Of a DNA stretch of 64,000 nucleotides, positions 10,260-19,342 are shown one piece after another. The stretch comes from Myxococcales bacterium (GTDB lineage: Bacteria; Myxococcota_A; Polyangia; Haliangiales; Haliangiaceae): contig JAQBQE010000059.1 of the NCBI GenBank assembly GCA_028287135.1, forward strand, positions 1-64,000, given 5' to 3'. Made by a program: the position numbers and the translations under genes. The notes beneath the pieces were generated by a model, which did no database searches, was not told the DNA's origin, and worked only from the letters and a program-made list of their open reading frames with translations. Within the stretch, counting starts at the first letter, position 1, and each line of letters opens with the position of its first letter.

Positions 10260-10970
10260 TCACGGGGTGCGCCGGACGGTGGTCGCGATCGCAACACCGC
10301 TCGCGGTCATCATCACAGCGGTCACGAGCGACAGCGCCGGATGATCGTCGATCCACGAGCCGGCATCGGGGACCCGCGTGATCACGATCGCGATGCCGTT
10401 GTTGAGCAGGTGCGCGACCATCGCGGGCACCACGGAGTGTGCGCGGAGCGTGACGGCGCCCGCCACCAGACCAAGCGTGAACGTCGGGATCAGCTGGACC
10501 AGCGACATGTGATAGCCCGCGAACACGACCGCCGAGATCAGCACGGCGATCGCGGGTGCGAACCGGGTCGCGAGCGCGCGCAGCAGGAGGCCACGGAACA
10601 GCAGCTCCTCGCAGATCGCGGGAAGCACCGCGAGTGCGAGGAGCACGACGACCAGGGGCGGCCCCTCGACGATGTCCTGCAGCTGCTGGATGCCGCCCTC
10701 GGGCAGCTCGATCAGCGTCACGATCCGGAGGTTCACGTACCAGAGCGAGACGCCGATCAGGACGGCGGCTCCGAGGAACACCCCGCGGGGCCGGGTCACA
10801 CCGAGGGCCACGGGGCGGAGCTTCTTCGCGACCATGGCGCCGATCGCGATCACCGCGAACATCAGCTGTCCAGCGACCAGCCCGAGCACGGGCGAGCGGG
10901 TGGCGTTGAACACGAGGATGGCGGCGACGAGGAACGACGCGAACGCGGCCATCACGATCCCGACCGCCAC
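10260..10970 (-). CDS. CPBP-family intramembrane metalloprotease
   Basis: About 236 residues with many hydrophobic helices and the CPBP (Abi, CAAX-like) signature: the EELLFRG motif (ICEELLFRGLLLRAL), then GYHMSLVQLIPTFTLG, then VVPAMVAHLLNNGIAI. These supply the Glu, His and Asn residues of the family active site. Bacterial members process membrane proteins or confer bacteriocin immunity. The open frame extends much further upstream, but that part lies opposite the divergent gene at 11017. I therefore take GTG 10970; ATG 10952 is the next option. No strong ribosome site is visible. Confidence 0.8.
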   Translation of the reverse strand: MAVGIVMAAFASFLVAAILVFNATRSPVLGLVAGQLMFAVIAIGAMVAKKLRPVALGVTRPRGVFLGAAVLIGVSLWYVNLRIVTLIELPEGGIQQLQDIVEGPPLVVVLLALAVLPAICEELLFRGLLLRALATRFAPAIAVLISAVVFAGYHMSLVQLIPTFTLGLVAGAVTLRAHSVVPAMVAHLLNNGIAIVITRVPDAGSWIDDHPALSLVTAVMMTASGVAIATTVRRTP

Positions 10971-11016
10971 GGACAGAGGGAAGGCCGAGCCGCTCCCCGC
11001 GTGATACAAGCGTGGT

Positions 11017-11640
11017 GTGCGTGGTTCGCTCGGGATCGTCATCGGCCTGGTCGTCGGTGCCGGTGGAATGTATCTCGCGCTGCGTCCACCGTGGGGCGGC
11101 GAGGCCACCGTGACACCGGTCGATGCCGGCGCCATCGCCGAGGCGCCCCGTGATGCGGGGAGCGCGACCCGGCCCAAGAAGAAGAAGCGCCGCCCGGCTG
11201 GGACGGTCGCAGCGCCCGGGACGCCCGGCGAGGAAGAGTACGAGGAGGAGACCGAGCCGTTGCCGGTGCTCACCGACGCCGATCGCCGGCTCGAGTGGCG
11301 CGGCGACGACGTCACGCTCCCGGCGGCGAAGATCGACATGGCCGGTGGCGGCGAGGCGCGGCCGCTCGACGATGGCGAGATCAACGCCACGATCGGGAGC
11401 CAGTCCGGAGGCGTGCGCGACTGCGTGGTCCAGGGCGCGACCAACACCGACCTGCGCGCGACGATCACGGTGAAGCTCGTGGTCGACGGCTCGGGCAAGG
11501 TGACGAAGAGCAAGCTGCAGGCGCCGCGCTACCTGTTCGAGAAGGGCCTGCTGAGCTGCGTGCAGCGCTCGCTGTCGCGGATGAAGTTCCCGGGCACTGG
11601 TGCGGCGACGCTCGTGACGTTGCCCGTCAACCTGGGCTGA
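11017..11640 (+). CDS. AgmX/PglI C-terminal-domain protein, membrane anchored
   Basis: A 207-residue protein with one N-terminal membrane segment (LGIVIGLVVGAGGMYLAL), an Ala/Pro and Lys-rich linker, an acidic patch, and a C-terminal domain of about 100 residues. The conserved shape is INATIGSQSGGVRDCV, then TVKLVVDGSGKVTKSKL, a Cys near the end (GLLSCVQRSL) and a final strand. This matches the AgmX/PglI C-terminal family common in Myxococcota and related to TonB-like C-termini. It probably spans the periplasm, possibly in a motility or envelope complex. The start is GTG 11017, 46 bases from the divergent CPBP gene. Confidence 0.75.
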   Translation: MRGSLGIVIGLVVGAGGMYLALRPPWGGEATVTPVDAGAIAEAPRDAGSATRPKKKKRRPAGTVAAPGTPGEEEYEEETEPLPVLTDADRRLEWRGDDVTLPAAKIDMAGGGEARPLDDGEINATIGSQSGGVRDCVVQGATNTDLRATITVKLVVDGSGKVTKSKLQAPRYLFEKGLLSCVQRSLSRMKFPGTGAATLVTLPVNLG

Positions 11641-11713
11641 CGTCTTGGTTCAGTGGCGTGACCTCGCGCAGCACTGCGGCGGAGCGACACAGAGCTCGAG
11701 GTGTGGATCCGCC

Positions 11714-11735
11714 GTTTCCCGTTTCCGGTTTCCCG
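11714..11735. repeat. Short GTTTCC repeat in intergenic spacer
   Basis: Three GTTTCC units occur at 11714, 11721 and 11728. They lie in the 220-base gap between the convergent AgmX-like and transglutaminase genes. A second short repeat (CGCCGGTCGCCGG) follows near 11826. The first block could be part of a dispersed intergenic repeat; one copy is not enough to show that. Confidence 0.5.
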
Positions 11736-11860
11736 TCGCCTGTTGTCCTGTTTCTGAGTGAACGAAAACCGTTCGCAGCGCGACGCGGAGGCTCATCGGA
11801 ACGAGCGCCCCGGATCTTCATTGCCAGTCGCCGGTCGCCGGCCGCCTGTTCCCGGACCGC

Positions 11861-13582
11861 TCAATCCGACAGCGACGCGTTGTAATACGCGTCTTCCGGG
11901 CTCGCGAGATAGATCTCGTACGTGGCGAGGTTCAACGAACCGGGCACCGTGAAGTCCTGGCGGAAGTTGCCGTTCGCGTCGCTGACGGCGCGGCCGAGCG
12001 GGATCGGGCTCGCACCTCCGCGACCGGCGGGCGCGAGGAACACATCGATCGGTTTGTCCGCGACGGGCTTGCCGCCGACGGCGACCCGACCCTCGACGTG
12101 CACGACATCGCCACGGAACGCCCTCGCATCCGCGGTGGTCACCACGAGGACCGGCGTCTGCTTCTTCGGATCCTGCGTCACCGAGGGCAGCGACGGATCC
12201 GGCGTGATCCGATCGGGACCGGTGTTCTTGCCGGCCGAGCCCGCGCCCGAGCCGCTGCCGAGGCTGCCATCGAACGTGCCGCTCGCAGGCGAGTCATCGA
12301 GGGAGCGCTTGCGATCGGACTTCTGCTTGTCGGAGATGCCGGTGATGTCGCCCTCGAGCTGCGTGTAGTTCTCGGTGTACTCGGGCGGCTTCGCGAACGG
12401 ATCTTCGGCGCGCGGGCGGTGGAGGGTCTTGTTGTCGGCACCGCTGACGTCGAGGTGCAGCGCGGCGCCGCCGAGATCGATGCGCTGCCAGCTCTTGCCC
12501 GGGAACCAGACCTCGACGAAGGCGTGTGCCTCGTTCTGCACGTAGCGGGTCGGGATCCCGAGGACGTTCGCCGTGATCATGAAGCTGAAGGCGCGATGCC
12601 GGCAGACGCCGGCCTGGCTATCGCAAAGGTCGCGGTAGATGTCGCCGGTCGCGTTGGGGATGGGCTTGGCCTCGAACGCGCGGAAGTACTTCACCAGCGC
12701 GTTGAACGCGAAGTTGAGGTCCATGTTCGCGTCGATGCCGATCTTGTCGAGCGTCTTCTTCGCCGCCTTGCGTACGGAGTCGGGGATCACGGGCTTGAGC
12801 TCGGGTGGCGTCATCGTCGCGACCACCAGCGGCGTCATCCGGGTGTTCGGCAGCGACGGCGCGAAGTAGCCGGCGTCGGCGTCGGCGAGGAACACCAGGC
12901 GATAGGTCCCGGCGGCGTTCGACTCGTCGCTGCGGACGTAGAAGTTGTCAGCGCCGTCCTTCTCGAACCGCAGCGCGATCTTCGGCTTGACCTCGTACGA
13001 GAGGATTCGCATGTCGGGCGCCACGCTCGGCAGCGGCACGTCGACGCCTGGCGAGAGCTGGAGGAGCACCGAGCCCCAGAACCGATCGCGGGTCTTGTCG
13101 GAGGCACCGCCGGTGACGCGGACCTCGGTCAGGGCAGGGCGCGCGATCTTGAGGACGTAGTCGGTGCCGGCAGTATCGAGGGAGCTCATCCGCTTGAACG
13201 GCAGCACGTCGGGGTTGAACACGCTGACGTACTGCAGCCGACTGTCGGGGCCGGTCTTGTCATCCGGCGTCATCACGGTGTCGCGATCCGCGCCGAATCC
13301 GCCGGCGCCGAGCACCGGCTCGCCCCCCTTGGGCTGCTTGGCACTCGGGCGATCCACGGTCGGCTTGGGGAGGACCTTGTCGCCGGCGGTGAACGCCGCG
13401 GGATTGGCGCCGCTGGCCGTCGAGCCGATCATCGGCGACACCTTGTCGCCGTTGGGCGCCGGCAGGTCCTCGTGCGGAGTCACCCGACGCTGGGGCGCTT
13501 GCCCCGTGGCGAGCCCGACGCCGAGCACGCCGCTGAGCCCACCGACCAGGGCGAGGAGCGAGAGCTTGTGCCCCGTGCGCAT
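11861..13582 (-). CDS. Exported transglutaminase-like protein
   Basis: A 573-residue protein with an N-terminal signal sequence (KLSLLALVGGLSGVLGVGLA). A transglutaminase-like cysteine protease fold sits near residues 270-400. The catalytic Cys is in AGVCRHRAF, the His in NEAHAFVEVW and the Asp in QRIDLGGA. After a Ser/Gly-rich linker, the C-terminal 100 residues look like a carboxypeptidase-regulatory or Ig-like fold (GDVVHVEGRVAVGGKPV). It is likely secreted or periplasmic and may cut or crosslink peptides. The start is ATG 13582; the frame continues upstream only as a shadow of the divergent transporter gene. Confidence 0.85.
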   Translation of the reverse strand: MRTGHKLSLLALVGGLSGVLGVGLATGQAPQRRVTPHEDLPAPNGDKVSPMIGSTASGANPAAFTAGDKVLPKPTVDRPSAKQPKGGEPVLGAGGFGADRDTVMTPDDKTGPDSRLQYVSVFNPDVLPFKRMSSLDTAGTDYVLKIARPALTEVRVTGGASDKTRDRFWGSVLLQLSPGVDVPLPSVAPDMRILSYEVKPKIALRFEKDGADNFYVRSDESNAAGTYRLVFLADADAGYFAPSLPNTRMTPLVVATMTPPELKPVIPDSVRKAAKKTLDKIGIDANMDLNFAFNALVKYFRAFEAKPIPNATGDIYRDLCDSQAGVCRHRAFSFMITANVLGIPTRYVQNEAHAFVEVWFPGKSWQRIDLGGAALHLDVSGADNKTLHRPRAEDPFAKPPEYTENYTQLEGDITGISDKQKSDRKRSLDDSPASGTFDGSLGSGSGAGSAGKNTGPDRITPDPSLPSVTQDPKKQTPVLVVTTADARAFRGDVVHVEGRVAVGGKPVADKPIDVFLAPAGRGGASPIPLGRAVSDANGNFRQDFTVPGSLNLATYEIYLASPEDAYYNASLSD

Positions 13583-13643
13583 GGCCTCGATGATGACATG
13601 GGATCGGGCCGGGCGCCCCAGCCTCGGTACCGTCCCCACGCGT

Positions 13644-16600
13644 ATGATGCCGGGGCACGGCATGGGCGCAGCGACCTCGACGGCGGCGCGGTGGGCGGGA
13701 GGGAGCCTCCTGCGCGGCGAGGAGCGCACCTTGCTCGGGACGGCGGGCCTCGTGTTCGCGCTCGCCAGCGCCGGTGCGGCGATGAGCGCGGCCGCCGCCG
13801 ATGCGATGTTCCTCTCGGAGCTCGGTCCGTCGCATCTCGGCGAGGCGGTCGCGGGGTCGAGTGCGTTGCTCGCGGTCGTGCTTGCCGTGGTCGGTGGGCT
13901 GGCAGACCGGCTCGAGCGCCGTCGCGTGCTCGGGACGCTGGCCGTGATCTCGGCGCTGGTCCTCGCCACGCTCGCCGCGCTCTCGATGGTCGCGCCGGGC
14001 GTGAGCGCCGTGCTGACGCTGGTCGGCGGCAAGCAGCTCGCTGCCGGTACGGATCTCGCGTTCTGGGTCGTGATCGGCGAGCGCGTCGATGCCCGGCGGA
14101 GCCAGCGCCTGCTGCCGGTGCTCGCTGCGATGGGCGGCATCGGTGCGGCGATCGGTGCCGTGCTCGTGATCCCGATCGCGAAGGCCACCGGTGCGCAGGG
14201 CGTCCTCGTGAGTGCGGCGGCGCTGCTCGTGCTTGCCGCACTCGGTGCAACGCGGCTACCCGCGACGCGCCGGGTCGGTGGTGCACCCGCGAAGGTCGCG
14301 GCGCTGATCACGCGGTCGTGGCGCGATGGCGCGCGCGCCGTGCGCCGCCATCCGCTCGCCCGCCACCTCGCGATCGTGGTCGCGGCCGCCGGTGTGTTCG
14401 CATCGCTCGCGTACTTCGCGCTCGCGGTCGAGGTCGCGGGGCGCGGCGGTTCCACGGCGGATCTCGCGGCGCTGCTGGGCGCGGTGCGCGGCGGCGGTCA
14501 GCTCGTCACGCTGCTGGTCCAGCTCGTGCTCGCTCCGCGCATCCTCGCCCGGCTCGGAACGGGGTACGCGCTGCTCGTAGCGCCGCTGGTGGCGCTCGCG
14601 TCGGGACTCGGCCTCGTCGTCGCGCCGGTCCTCGCGATCGCGATCGTCACGCAGGTCTCCGCGCGCGTGCTCGATGCCAGCGTCGAGACCCCCGCCGAGA
14701 AGCTCGCGCAGACCCTGCTCCCCACGGCGGTTCGCGGCCGCGTCGCCGGATTCCTCGACGGCACCGCGAAGCGCGCGGGCGCGGTGCTGGGCGGTCTGAT
14801 CGCCGCAATGCTCGCCGGTTCTCCGACGGCGTTCTATGCGGTGACCGCCGTCGCGGCCGCCCTGTGGCTGCTCGGCGCGTCGCGGATCGCGCGCGCGTTA
14901 CCGTCGCTCGCGGTCGAGCACGTGGCCCAGGTTCGCGATGCGGATGCGGCGGTCGATGATCGCGCGATCGCGGTGTTGCTCCGCGAGCTCGCAGGCCGCC
15001 ACCCGGATCGTGCGGCCGAGGTGATCGCGCGGCTCCACGAGCGCGGTCGGGTCGATGCCGTCGGGCCGCTGGTCAAGGTCGCGACCGAGCGCGGCGGTGT
15101 CGCGGTGTGGCGAGCGCTGATCCAGGTCCTCGATGCGCCGTCCGAGGTCCACGCCGCACCGCTCCACGCAGCGCTTGCCTCCACGGCCGAGCGCGAGCTC
15201 GCGATCCGCGCGCTCGGCCTGGCGGGTGGAACGCCAGCCGAGGTCCTCGCGCCCTGGCGTGAGGACAAGGACGCCGCGATCGCGTTGACCGCCGAGGTCG
15301 CGGCCCTGCGGCTGGCCGGCGACGGCGAGGGGCTGCTCGGTGTGCTCGCCGATGCGGTGCGTGACTCCGGCAGCACCTCGCGCGTCGCGATCGACGAGCT
15401 GTGCGTCGAGATCGCGCGCGGTCTGGCGGGCGGCAACACCGACCGGATGCTCGAGGCGGCGCGGCACCTATCGCGCGCGCTGCGGCGTCGACGCGGTGAC
15501 ACCGTGACGCGGACGCTCGCGTTCGTCGCGCTCCGGCGTGTCGTCGCATGGGCGCGCGATCGTCGCGATGCAGAGCTCTCGCTGCTGCGCGCCGACCTCC
15601 TCGAGGTCGCGCGCGAGCGCGTCGAGGCAGCCGCGACCCCGACGGCACCCGACCACATGTTGACGTCGCTGATGCGGTTGCCAGGGACCGCCACCGACGA
15701 GACCCCGGAGGTCGCCGGTGCGCTCCGGCTGTACGGCGAGCTGCTCGAGAGCGCCGATTCGGTGGAGCCGGACGATCTTCGTCGGATCGCGCGCGCGCTC
15801 GGCGAGCCTGACGATGAGGTGCGCGAGGCGGCGGAGGAAGCACTGACCGCGCTCGGCCCCGCCGCGGCCGGCGAGCTGATCGCGACCGCGGCGTGGGGCA
15901 GGCGGCGAGCCCGCGATCGTGCCGCCGCTCTGCTCGCCGAGCTTCCGGTGACTGCCGGTGCGCTCGAACGGTTGATCGATGCCGAGCTCGACGCACTTGA
16001 TCATACGCACGCTGCGATCGCGGTGCTCGATCAACCGGGCGACGAGCTCCTAGCGCGTCGGCTCGACGAGCGGCTCCGCGAGATCGCACACACCGTGCTG
16101 CTGCTGGTCGCGGCGCGGCGGCGGTCGCGTCCGATCGCGCAGGCCGCCGTGGCATGGCGCCACGCGCGTGGCGGGCAGGAGCGCGCGCGGACCCTCGCTG
16201 TCGTCGAGGCCTCGCTGCCGCGCTCGCTGGTCGGGAGGCTGGTCGAAGCCGTCGACGAGCTGTCGCCGGCCGAGCGCGCTGCACAGCTCGCGCATGCTGG
16301 GTTCGAGCCCGCCGCGCGCGATGTCGTGATCCGCGCGGAGCTCGCGGGTCGCGATCGGCTCGCGCGTGGCCTCGTGCTCCATATCCTGGGTGCGGCCGGT
16401 CGGAGCGCGCATCGCGACACGATCGCAAGCGCCGCGCGCGCCGAGGCACTCGCGACCAGCCCCGCCGATCTATTACGCAAGGTCACCGAGGCGCTCGGTG
16501 ACGGCCACAACGCCCCCGCGACCGAAGGAGAGACCGATATGCCGAGCCGCGTCGAGACCCTGATCGCCCTCGGACGGGTGCCGTTGCTCGCCTCGCTGTC

Positions 16601-16970
16601 GACGCGTCAGCTCGCCGATGTCGCCGAGCGAGCGCGCTGGTCGCATCCCCGCGAAGGAACGATCATCGTGACCTCGGGTGACCTGATCGATGCGCTGATC
16701 GTGGTCGATGACGGCGAGCTGTCGATCGGCGATCGCGTGATCACCAAGGGTGAGGTCGTCGACGAGCTCGCGTGCTTCGCTCCCACGCAGGTCGCCGCGG
16801 ATCTGCGCGCGGTGCGGGCGTCGCGGCTGATCCGGCTCGAGCGGGTGGACTTCGAGGAGCTCGTCGACGATGTCCCGGGTCTCGCCGCGGCGGTGTGCCG
16901 GGGCCTTGGCGAGCGCGCGCGCAAGGCGGAGGACCGCAGCTATCGGTCGCCGCTGTCGAGTCGCGGCTAG
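13644..16970 (+). CDS. MFS/Npt-type transporter fused to HEAT-like repeats and cNMP-binding domain
   Basis: About 1108 residues in three parts. Residues 20-430 are a multi-helix transporter of the major facilitator or nucleotide-transporter (Npt) type (GLADRLERRRVLGTLAV loop). Residues 430-920 are an Ala-rich helical array with HEAT-like periodicity. The last 130 residues are a cyclic-nucleotide-binding-like domain (PREGTIIVTSGDLIDALIVV). Substrate is unknown. Start choice is uncertain (ATG 13644, 13647 or 13662; no clear ribosome site). It is divergent from the transglutaminase gene with a gap of about 60 bases. Its stop codon shares the CTAG at 16967-16970 with the next gene on the other strand. 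Confidence 0.8.
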   Translation: MMPGHGMGAATSTAARWAGGSLLRGEERTLLGTAGLVFALASAGAAMSAAAADAMFLSELGPSHLGEAVAGSSALLAVVLAVVGGLADRLERRRVLGTLAVISALVLATLAALSMVAPGVSAVLTLVGGKQLAAGTDLAFWVVIGERVDARRSQRLLPVLAAMGGIGAAIGAVLVIPIAKATGAQGVLVSAAALLVLAALGATRLPATRRVGGAPAKVAALITRSWRDGARAVRRHPLARHLAIVVAAAGVFASLAYFALAVEVAGRGGSTADLAALLGAVRGGGQLVTLLVQLVLAPRILARLGTGYALLVAPLVALASGLGLVVAPVLAIAIVTQVSARVLDASVETPAEKLAQTLLPTAVRGRVAGFLDGTAKRAGAVLGGLIAAMLAGSPTAFYAVTAVAAALWLLGASRIARALPSLAVEHVAQVRDADAAVDDRAIAVLLRELAGRHPDRAAEVIARLHERGRVDAVGPLVKVATERGGVAVWRALIQVLDAPSEVHAAPLHAALASTAERELAIRALGLAGGTPAEVLAPWREDKDAAIALTAEVAALRLAGDGEGLLGVLADAVRDSGSTSRVAIDELCVEIARGLAGGNTDRMLEAARHLSRALRRRRGDTVTRTLAFVALRRVVAWARDRRDAELSLLRADLLEVARERVEAAATPTAPDHMLTSLMRLPGTATDETPEVAGALRLYGELLESADSVEPDDLRRIARALGEPDDEVREAAEEALTALGPAAAGELIATAAWGRRRARDRAAALLAELPVTAGALERLIDAELDALDHTHAAIAVLDQPGDELLARRLDERLREIAHTVLLLVAARRRSRPIAQAAVAWRHARGGQERARTLAVVEASLPRSLVGRLVEAVDELSPAERAAQLAHAGFEPAARDVVIRAELAGRDRLARGLVLHILGAAGRSAHRDTIASAARAEALATSPADLLRKVTEALGDGHNAPATEGETDMPSRVETLIALGRVPLLASLSTRQLADVAERARWSHPREGTIIVTSGDLIDALIVVDDGELSIGDRVITKGEVVDELACFAPTQVAADLRAVRASRLIRLERVDFEELVDDVPGLAAAVCRGLGERARKAEDRSYRSPLSSRG

Positions 16971-17401
16971 GGCGTCGCGGGCTTGGTGCACGCCTGCATC
17001 GCCGCCTGCGTCTTGCTGGCCAGGTAGCATCCGATCAGCGCCTCGCTCCAGGCGTCACGCGTGCAGGCCTCCGCCGTTCGCCGCACCGTGCGGCTCCGGG
17101 CCTGGACGTACGCGGCCTTGGTCGCCGGATCGATCGCTTCCTCGATCAGGATGTCGGCGACGTGGGTGCCGACCCCGACACAGCGGTCGCTGACCTCCGA
17201 GGCATCGACCGGTGGTGGGACGGCAGCAGCGGCATCGGTGGGCGAGGGCGCGACACCGGCATCGGCCGGCGCGATCGCGACCGGCGTCCCGGGCGTCGTC
17301 GGGGTGGTGACCGGCGTTGCTGGCGTCGTCGGCGCCTGCTTCGGAGCGGGCTGGAGGTCGCACGCACCGAGGACGAACAACAGGACTGCAAGGGAGCGCA
17401 C
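16967..17401 (-). CDS. Small lipoprotein with Thr/Pro/Ala-rich linker
   Basis: A 144-residue protein with a lipoprotein signal (LLFVLGACDL), then a Pro/Thr/Ala-rich linker of about 50 residues, then a short helical domain holding four Cys (in RCVGVG, EACTRD, IGCYLA and QACTK), which could form two disulfides. I do not recognise the family. The stop codon is read from the same CTAG as the transporter gene on the opposite strand. It begins 25 bases after the PEP-synthase-like gene ends and may be its downstream partner. Confidence 0.65.
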   Translation of the reverse strand: MRSLAVLLFVLGACDLQPAPKQAPTTPATPVTTPTTPGTPVAIAPADAGVAPSPTDAAAAVPPPVDASEVSDRCVGVGTHVADILIEEAIDPATKAAYVQARSRTVRRTAEACTRDAWSEALIGCYLASKTQAAMQACTKPATP

Positions 17402-17426
17402 GGGAGGACTGTACGCCTTCGGAGGG

Positions 17427-19322
17427 CTATCCGCCGACGTACGGGCGCGCCTGGACGATCCAGAACTTCTCGCCCTCGAGCACCCACTCGACGTCGAGTG
17501 GCCTGCCGTGCATGAACACCGAGATGAACGCGCGGACCTGGGTGGCCAGGGCCTTCGCGCGCTCCTCGGTCAGGATCACGCCCTCGCCGGGGGGCACCGG
17601 GACCTCGACCATGCCGCCGTTGTCGTCGAACTTGAGCATCACCGGGTCGTCGGAGCGCGACAAGATCTTCGTGCCGTCGTTGGTCGGGTCGTAGATGATC
17701 TGCTCGGGCACCTTCTGGCCCTCGACGACGCGCATCCCGAGGCCGAACTTTGCGTTGATCGTGAAGCTGTTCGCGTCGCTGAGGTCCCACAGGTTCTTGG
17801 TGACGAGCACGCCCGCCGCGGTCGCGTTGACCCCGACCTGGATCATCACGGCAGCAAACACCTGCCGCTGATCGATACCGAACGCCTCGCGCTCGTCGAC
17901 GGCGCGCAGGTTCCACAGCGACCCCCACACGACCTTGAGGGCCTCGCCGAGCGCCTTCTTGCCGACGACGTTGGCGAGCGTGTCGTAGAGGCCGGCACCG
18001 TTGAAGCCGGGGAGATCCTCGGCATTGGTCGAGCTCCGCACGAACACGCCCTTGCCGTGGAGCTCGAGCCGCACGCGCCGGTAGATCGCATCGAGCGCGC
18101 GGGTGTCGATCGGTGCGTCGGTGATCGCCTTGCGCATCTTCTCGCACTCGGCGCGGCGCCACGCCGGATCCGTCGCGAACCGCTTGTCCGCGACCATCGC
18201 CTCGACGCGCTTGTCGAGACCGCTCTGCTTCATGTGCTGCACGTAATAGAAGAACGGCACGCCGAAGCCGGCGGGCACGTTCACGCCGGGCAGGTTCGCG
18301 GTCACGATCTCGCCGAGGTTCGCGGTCTTGGTGCCGTAGCTCGTGACGTCCTTCGCGCGGATCCGGGTCAGCATCGCGAGCCGGCCCGTGGTCAGGTTCG
18401 CCTGCGGGAGGTCGACGTGCCGGGCCTGGGCGAGCTTGCCCTCGAGCTCCTTGATCTCCGCGGCCGTTGCCTCGCGGACCGTCGCCGCCCGGTCGGTGAC
18501 CTCGAAGTACACCATCTTCCCGTCGAGCTTTCCGAACTTCTCCCGCGCCTTCTTGTCCCCGGCGTTGGGGATGCCCCACGCGCTCGCGCGCAGATTGACG
18601 TGCGAGAGCGGCGTCGAGAACGTCGTCGCAAGGATGCCGGAGACCGGCGTGATGTCGGGATAGCTCTCCTGGATCAGCGCGATGTCCGTGCGCGCGAACG
18701 TCATCGACTCGTACGGCGTGCCGACCGGTACGACGCGGAGCTTGCCGACGGCGCGACCCTTGTTGAACGCCTGGAAGTCGGCGGCCTTGTAGATCTCGTC
18801 ATTGGTGACGATCTTGATCCCCTTCTTCACGACCTCGCTGGCGATCTTCTGCTGCATCGGCGAATCGGGGCGGAACGTCAGGTTCTTGACGAAGAACGAG
18901 GTGTCGAGACGCTTGCGCGCGCGGACCACGTCATCCGATCCGATCTTGTCGCCCTCCCAGAACGAGAAGCTCCAGCGATCGACCTTCATGTGGTGGGTGA
19001 GGTAGCCGAGGATGAACTTCGGCTTCACCCGCTCGTAGTTCCGGTTGTATTCGCGGATGTTGTCCGCGGTCCACGCCTTCTTGAGCAGCACACCGAGGAC
19101 GAAGTCCGCGTGGATGTTGAAGAGGTTGACGTCGATGAAGTAGATGTCGTTGGTCTTGAGGTCGATGATGAACTTGCAGAGCTCGTCGGTCGCGACGGTC
19201 TTCGAGTACCGCTTCCAGCTCGCGTCGTCGTTGATCGACTTGACCCAGGCTCGTTGCTCGTCAGCCCGCGCGGGAGCGGAGACCACGAACAACAACGCCA
19301 CCGCGAGTGCGATCGTCCTCAT
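17427..19322 (-). CDS. Exported PEP-synthase/dikinase-like protein
   Basis: A 631-residue protein with a clear Sec signal peptide (TIALAVALLFVVSAPARA). A swivelling phosphohistidine domain lies near 205-265 (FSTPLSHVNLRASAWGIPNA; the His follows TPLS). A PPDK/PEP-synthase ATP-grasp domain lies near 330-630 (KTANLGEI, GVFVRSSTNAEDLPGFNGAGL, PLDVEWVLEGEKFWIVQARP). This order, His domain before the nucleotide domain, is that of glucan water dikinases rather than PEP synthase. An ATP-using enzyme outside the cytoplasm would be odd, so it may bind rather than catalyse. ATG 19322 (or GTG 19325) has AGCAGG upstream. Confidence 0.8.
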   Translation of the reverse strand: MRTIALAVALLFVVSAPARADEQRAWVKSINDDASWKRYSKTVATDELCKFIIDLKTNDIYFIDVNLFNIHADFVLGVLLKKAWTADNIREYNRNYERVKPKFILGYLTHHMKVDRWSFSFWEGDKIGSDDVVRARKRLDTSFFVKNLTFRPDSPMQQKIASEVVKKGIKIVTNDEIYKAADFQAFNKGRAVGKLRVVPVGTPYESMTFARTDIALIQESYPDITPVSGILATTFSTPLSHVNLRASAWGIPNAGDKKAREKFGKLDGKMVYFEVTDRAATVREATAAEIKELEGKLAQARHVDLPQANLTTGRLAMLTRIRAKDVTSYGTKTANLGEIVTANLPGVNVPAGFGVPFFYYVQHMKQSGLDKRVEAMVADKRFATDPAWRRAECEKMRKAITDAPIDTRALDAIYRRVRLELHGKGVFVRSSTNAEDLPGFNGAGLYDTLANVVGKKALGEALKVVWGSLWNLRAVDEREAFGIDQRQVFAAVMIQVGVNATAAGVLVTKNLWDLSDANSFTINAKFGLGMRVVEGQKVPEQIIYDPTNDGTKILSRSDDPVMLKFDDNGGMVEVPVPPGEGVILTEERAKALATQVRAFISVFMHGRPLDVEWVLEGEKFWIVQARPYVGG

Positions 19323-19342
19323 CACCTGCTTATAACTCGGTT

